Made by a program: the position numbers and the translations under genes | Notes under the pieces: generated by a model | What the model was told of the DNA's origin: nothing | Database searches by the model: none | What the model saw: only the letters and a program-made list of their open reading frames with translations | Virus record (IMG/VR): IMGVR_UViG_3300037069_000499 | Location: 1 to 40,905 of that record | Origin: a virus | Length of the DNA stretch: 40,905 bases | Reading direction: 5' to 3' (one strand) | Part shown: positions 37,766-40,905 of the stretch, piece by piece | Numbering within the stretch: position 1 is the stretch's first letter | Layout: every line of letters starts with the position of its first letter

Positions 37766-38694
37766 CGTTCCTCCTTACCGCTGTCAGCAATCGAGATGCT
37801 ATTGTTAAGTACATCGTGATAGATTTGTATGAATTTCTTCATGCTGAGGCGTTGGAGACGCTTAAAGTCAACCTGATGGATTTTCTTCTGTATATCCCAT
37901 ATCTCTTCGGTTAGCATATCGTGATAACATGCACCAGCAACTTGAGACGTGTGTTCCATATCAAGGCGTTTTTCGGTGATATTCTGTAGCTTCTGCATGA
38001 TTTTCTGTACGCGACCGAGGGTTGCATACTTATTAATAATATACATTTCATTGTATGCTTCGCTGTTCTTATTATTGCCGCCGAATACGATTGCATTACT
38101 CTCTTTGAATCTCTCATGCACGACCTTCGCATAGACGAGATCACCAAATTTGTTCTTAAAACCTTCGTTCTTGATGACGACACCCTCACCATTGGCACCG
38201 ATAAACGATTTACCAACCCATTCTTTAATCCTATCTAATGTGACCTCTATCGGTGCAGGTGTAAATAGTTTAGGGTACTCCACCCCTAGTAATTCAGATA
38301 TGTGTGCAACCTCATACTGTGGAAGATATGTCTCGGCATCTTCATTAAGAACATCGAATAGGTAGATCTTTCGGTATGCATCATCAGGATAGGTAATAGT
38401 ATGTTTAACAAGCCATTCTCCGTATAATCGTAGCTCAGGATGGGCTTCAACCCAGTCAAGCAGCATCTTATTAGACCGCACTGCCTCCTGAAAGCCATTA
38501 AAACTATCATCGAGCGGTAACTCACGGGTACGTGTCCCGCATTTCACTAAACTAGAATCATTATCCCACCAAATACTGATGTTTGCCCCGTCAACCTTTT
38601 CTTGTACTAATACGTTACCAATTAAAATGTCATCAACCTCTTCTTTACCGAGGCGGTGAATCTTTGGGTATTCTTTAAATCCGTTCACCTTCAT
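37762..38694 (-). CDS. RNA ligase (Rnl2-like)
   Basis: This 310-aa ATP-dependent RNA ligase has motif I EKVDGAN (nucleotidyl Lys33), motif III-like LRLYGEWLVKH, motif IV NGEGVVIK and motif V YAKVV. A C-terminal helical domain is consistent with Rnl2-type enzymes (which seal nicks in dsRNA or tRNA breaks). Length is near the family norm. SD GAGGAG lies 9 nt before ATG 38694, which lies in the 3' end of the small upstream gene. Together with Pnkp it forms a canonical break-repair pair. Confidence 0.88.
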   Translation of the reverse strand: MKVNGFKEYPKIHRLGKEEVDDILIGNVLVQEKVDGANISIWWDNDSSLVKCGTRTRELPLDDSFNGFQEAVRSNKMLLDWVEAHPELRLYGEWLVKHTITYPDDAYRKIYLFDVLNEDAETYLPQYEVAHISELLGVEYPKLFTPAPIEVTLDRIKEWVGKSFIGANGEGVVIKNEGFKNKFGDLVYAKVVHERFKESNAIVFGGNNKNSEAYNEMYIINKYATLGRVQKIMQKLQNITEKRLDMEHTSQVAGACYHDMLTEEIWDIQKKIHQVDFKRLQRLSMKKFIQIYHDVLNNSISIADSGKEER

Positions 38695-38860
38695 CGTTAT
38701 ACTTCTCCTCTACTAACGTATTTATTAAATCGACTATCATTATATCGTTCACTAATGAGATAAGACGTATCTTCCGGTAGGTTTCGGGACGTACGGCTAC
38801 TCGCTTGTGGGTCTTTCGCATCTCTGGAGAGAGGGTAGGGCGTCCTACGGGGTTCTTCAT
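38675..38860 (-). CDS. Small ribbon-helix-helix-like protein
   Basis: This 61-aa basic protein (MKNPVGRPTLSPEMRKTHKR) has a strand-like VAVRPETYRKIRLISLVNDI followed by a helix, the pattern of Arc/MetJ-type ribbon-helix-helix DNA-binding proteins. AAAGGA lies 9 nt before the ATG. It overlaps the RNA ligase gene by 20 nt. A second ATG at 38882, right after the shared leader GAAAGGTTAC, opens another frame that looks like a shadow. It could regulate its own operon. Confidence 0.65.
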   Translation of the reverse strand: MKNPVGRPTLSPEMRKTHKRVAVRPETYRKIRLISLVNDIMIVDLINTLVEEKYNDEGERI

Positions 38861-38903
38861 GGATTATTCCTTTAAATATCATAGTAACCTTTCGTTTGAT
38901 TTA

Positions 38904-39359
38904 TTATGCTTCGCTTGCTTGGAAATACTCTTCGACATATCTCCTGTATAGATCATCGCGAAGGATTATGGCCTCTTCGATACTATCCGTTGCCTTGGAG
39001 TGATGATAGACACCAGCATGTTTTACTCTAGCGTACCATTTGCCGTCACGTCTCGCATATACTCCTCTTACACCCGACCTTGCCGTAGTCTTAGATGTAT
39101 TGTGATTGTTAAATGTTCTTGTCAGGTATCGTAAATTGGTACGTCTGTTATCCAATTTGTCTCCATTGATATGGTCAATATCGTACCCTGGCAATATACC
39201 CATAATCATCTGATGCATATATATCCGTCTATATTCTCCCTTGCTATAACGATTGGTCCTTGCATATCCATTAGTGTTCACATGCCATATGTATCTACTA
39301 ACCAACGGGCTATCGTTATCATCGTATAAGACCACTCCTCTCTTAAGCTTCAGTTGCAT
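38904..39359 (-). CDS. HNH/AP2-type homing endonuclease
   Basis: This 151-aa protein has HNH_3-type motifs (MHQMIMGILPGYDIDHINGDKLDNRRTNLR) and an AP2-like DNA-binding end (RGVYARRDGKWYARVKHAG). ATG 39359 lies inside the last codons of the repeat-protein gene. Its C-terminus, VEEYFQASEA, closely resembles the IEEYFNATEA end of that gene, suggesting that the endonuclease inserted next to a duplicated or rebuilt gene end. It is a selfish element in the accessory operon. Confidence 0.85.
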   Translation of the reverse strand: MQLKLKRGVVLYDDNDSPLVSRYIWHVNTNGYARTNRYSKGEYRRIYMHQMIMGILPGYDIDHINGDKLDNRRTNLRYLTRTFNNHNTSKTTARSGVRGVYARRDGKWYARVKHAGVYHHSKATDSIEEAIILRDDLYRRYVEEYFQASEA

Positions 39360-40905
39360 TGAAATATTCTTCTATGTCCATACCGAAGGCGCTAGCCTGG
39401 GCATAATCAGCGTCCCCTCGTCTACCAATCTCAGGAGGACACCACTCAATATAGAATTTACCTTTGATCGACGGATGTTCCATCTTCATACAGTACTCAG
39501 TCTCGCCAGTGTCCATAAAGTTCTTCACCTCGTATAGTTCTGTGGGTGTGTTAAGGCTCCACGGGAAGTTTGCCGCGCAATAGTCTTCTCCGTACATATC
39601 TTGAAGCTTCGTGTATTTAAGGCCGGTGGCTATCTTTTTAGCGCCAAGCTGTTCTAGTAGACGGTCTGGACGTAACATCTGGATAGCTACAGCGCGTTGG
39701 TCAGCTCCGAGTTCTAGTTTCGCCAACTCAGGTAGGGTAAGCTCTTGGCTAACGACCTTCTTCCATACATCTTCTTTAAAGGCCACACCATGCAAGGACC
39801 ATAGTTTATATCCATCCCGCCATTCGATTGCGGGTAATTGATCGGAGTCCAGTAGATTATTAGTATCTCTTCGTATTGCCTTCGGTCGGCGACACACAAT
39901 AGCGAAATCAGTAAGGAATATGCTGAAGAATACACCACTGTGGAGATAATCCAGATATTTCTTTAGTCCTTCGTGTTCGGTGATACCGATCTGGTAGAAG
40001 AAATCCCAGAATGAGAAGTCATCTGCGCGCCATGCTAGGCTTTCCCAAGACCATGTAAATACTTCAAAATTTCCCTCTTTTACTTGGCCCGACACTTGGC
40101 CCGACACTTGGCCCGACACTTGGTCCCGCACTTGGTCCCACACTTGGTTCGACACTTGGTCCCGCACTTGGCCCCGCACTTGGCCCCACACTTGGTCCCA
40201 CACTTGGTCCCACACTTGGTCCCGCACTTGGCCCGACACTTGGCCCGACACTTGGCCCGACACTTGGCCCGACACTTGGCCCGACACTTGGTCCCACACT
40301 TGGTCCCGCACTTGGCCCCGCACTTGGCCCCACACTTGGTCCCACACTTGGTCCCACACTTGGTCCCTCACTTGGCCCGACACTTGGCCCGACACTTGGC
40401 CCGACACTTGGCCCGACACTTGGCCCGACACTTGGTCCCACACTTGGTCCCGCACTTGGCCCCGCACTTGGTCCCACACTTGGTCCCACACTTGGTCCCA
40501 CACTTGGTCCCACACTTGGCCCGACACTTGGCCCGACACTTGGTCCCACACTTGGTCCCGCACTTGGCCCGACACTTGGCCCGACACTTGGTCCCACACT
40601 TGGTCCCGCACTTGGTCCCACACTTGGTTCGACACTTGGTTCGACACTTGGTCCGACACTTGGTCCCACACTTGGTCCCGCACTTGGTCCCACACTTGGC
40701 CCGACACTTGGTCCCACACTTGGCCCGACACTTGGTCCCACACTTGGCCCGACACTTGGTCCCACACTTGGTCCCGCACTTTAGGGTTATTTGATTCCAT
40801 CTTTATAATGTTCGCAGCATACTGAGCAGCAAGAGGGCTATCTACGAATATAATCTTAGGGGTTTTAAGCCCAGATATTTTGTAGAGCCAATTGATGCCC
40901 TTCTT
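39343..40905 (-). CDS. Main part of the 558-aa tetrapeptide-repeat (DUF6745-like) protein
   Basis: This piece continues the gene that starts at 243 through the circular junction and ends at TAA 39343. After residue 80 come 58 tandem V-[WRS]-[DGN]-Q units (about residues 81-312), then a 246-aa C-terminal domain. The domain has WSWESLAWRADDFSFWDFFY, AIEWRDGYKLWSLHGVAF and a late RDGDADYAQASAFG-like segment (actual text RRGDADYAQASAFG), which fit the DUF6745 C-terminal pattern (WHG, then an Asp/Glu-rich module). The function is unknown. Positions 40903-40905 differ from the other end, so the last codon here is an assembly-edge artefact. Confidence 0.82.
   Translation of the reverse strand, partial: KKGINWLYKISGLKTPKIIFVDSPLAAQYAANIIKMESNNPKVRDQVWDQVSGQVWDQVSGQVWDQVSGQVWDQVRDQVWDQVSDQVSNQVSNQVWDQVRDQVWDQVSGQVSGQVRDQVWDQVSGQVSGQVWDQVWDQVWDQVWDQVRGQVRDQVWDQVSGQVSGQVSGQVSGQVSGQVRDQVWDQVWDQVWGQVRGQVRDQVWDQVSGQVSGQVSGQVSGQVSGQVRDQVWDQVWDQVWGQVRGQVRDQVSNQVWDQVRDQVSGQVSGQVSGQVKEGNFEVFTWSWESLAWRADDFSFWDFFYQIGITEHEGLKKYLDYLHSGVFFSIFLTDFAIVCRRPKAIRRDTNNLLDSDQLPAIEWRDGYKLWSLHGVAFKEDVWKKVVSQELTLPELAKLELGADQRAVAIQMLRPDRLLEQLGAKKIATGLKYTKLQDMYGEDYCAANFPWSLNTPTELYEVKNFMDTGETEYCMKMEHPSIKGKFYIEWCPPEIGRRGDADYAQASAFGMDIEEYFNATEA
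40084..40779 (-). repeat. 58-copy 12-nt tandem repeat encoding V[W/R/S][D/G/N]Q
   Basis: The array has 58 units of 12 nt with no interruption. Units 28-39 (40312-40455) and 40-51 (40168-40311) encode the same 12-unit order, a recent 144-bp tandem duplication with at least one silent change. Because 12 is a multiple of 3, copy-number slippage would change protein length without breaking the frame. All six frames are open here, which creates misleading antisense frames. Confidence 0.97.
40777..40902. repeat. Right copy of the 126-bp terminal direct repeat
   Basis: Identical to 1-126. It begins in the last bases of the tandem repeat array and includes the codons around M74 of the repeat protein. 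The array probably caused the assembly to end here. Confidence 0.93.

Noticed and set aside
38697-38882. 61-aa frame starting at ATG 38882 after the GAAAGGTTAC leader
   Set aside because: It overlaps the ribbon-helix-helix-like gene in another frame and its product looks like shifted coding sequence. The leader copy may serve the downstream gene.
40084-40779. CRISPR-like appearance of the short repeats
   Set aside because: Units are contiguous 12-mers without spacers and lie in a coding frame.
40064-40794. Long open frames across the 12-nt repeat in other frames (GPSV repeats on -, RHLA/PHLV repeats on +)
   Set aside because: A 12-nt repeat without stop codons is open in every frame. Only the V-x-x-Q frame joins an N-terminal and a C-terminal domain.
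1-40905. Lysogeny genes (integrase, repressor) and reassigned stop codons
   Set aside because: I found no integrase or CI-like motif. TGA, TAG and TAA all end genes with well-placed neighbours, so standard code is kept.

Overview
The window is almost certainly one complete phage genome from a circular assembly. Its first 126 bases recur at 40777-40902, and one gene reads across that junction, so the circle is about 40,776 bp. It looks like a virulent, short-tailed (podovirus-like) dsDNA phage. There is a full terminase, portal, capsid, adaptor and tailspike set. I see no tape measure, tail tube or sheath, and no integrase or recognisable repressor. TAA, TAG and TGA all behave as stops, so the standard code applies. 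The host is uncertain. The Cys-paired transglycosylase, the zinc amidase and several leaderless-looking promoters suggest a Gram-positive-type or Saccharibacteria-like host, but that is inference.

Layout. (1) 574-1481 is a gene-free control region packed with promoters, hairpins, two DnaA-box-like sites and candidate short RNAs. (2) 1482-6410 (+) is an early, recombination-type operon: small proteins, a Rad52/22-family annealing protein, a coiled-coil partner, a NinG-like nuclease and an HNH homing endonuclease. (3) 6474-9766 is the lysis region: a membrane anchor and transglycosylase on +, then amidase, holin-like and small membrane or virion genes on -. (4) 9861-12178 (+) is an inserted chaperonin operon: GroES, GroEL and two small genes. 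(5) 12175-34367 (-) is the virion module, read right to left: terS, terL, zinc-ribbon protein, portal, scaffold, capsid, head fibres, tailspike and fibres, head-tail adaptor, nozzle-like protein and putative ejection proteins. (6) 34706-40905 plus 1-573 (-) is an accessory operon: a conserved small companion gene, a 558-aa protein with 58 tandem tetrapeptide repeats, an HNH gene, a small DNA-binding-like protein, an RNA-repair set (RNA ligase, nucleotidyltransferase, polynucleotide kinase/phosphatase), a short cytosine-methyltransferase-like protein and four small genes.

The most interesting points are: (a) an untranslated RNA locus at 1246-1399 whose product would carry an 11-nt perfect complement to the ribosome-binding leader shared by three phage transcripts; (b) a repeated promoter-plus-hairpin cassette with fixed spacing in front of five virion genes, where the terminator-like hairpin lies downstream of the promoter; (c) the co-operonic tetrapeptide-repeat protein and RNA-repair enzymes; (d) a second strong promoter driving a roughly 120-nt untranslated RNA just upstream of terS.

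I recognise no replicative polymerase, helicase or primase, so replication probably depends on host proteins recruited at the control region, with Rad52/NinG-type recombination for concatemer processing.
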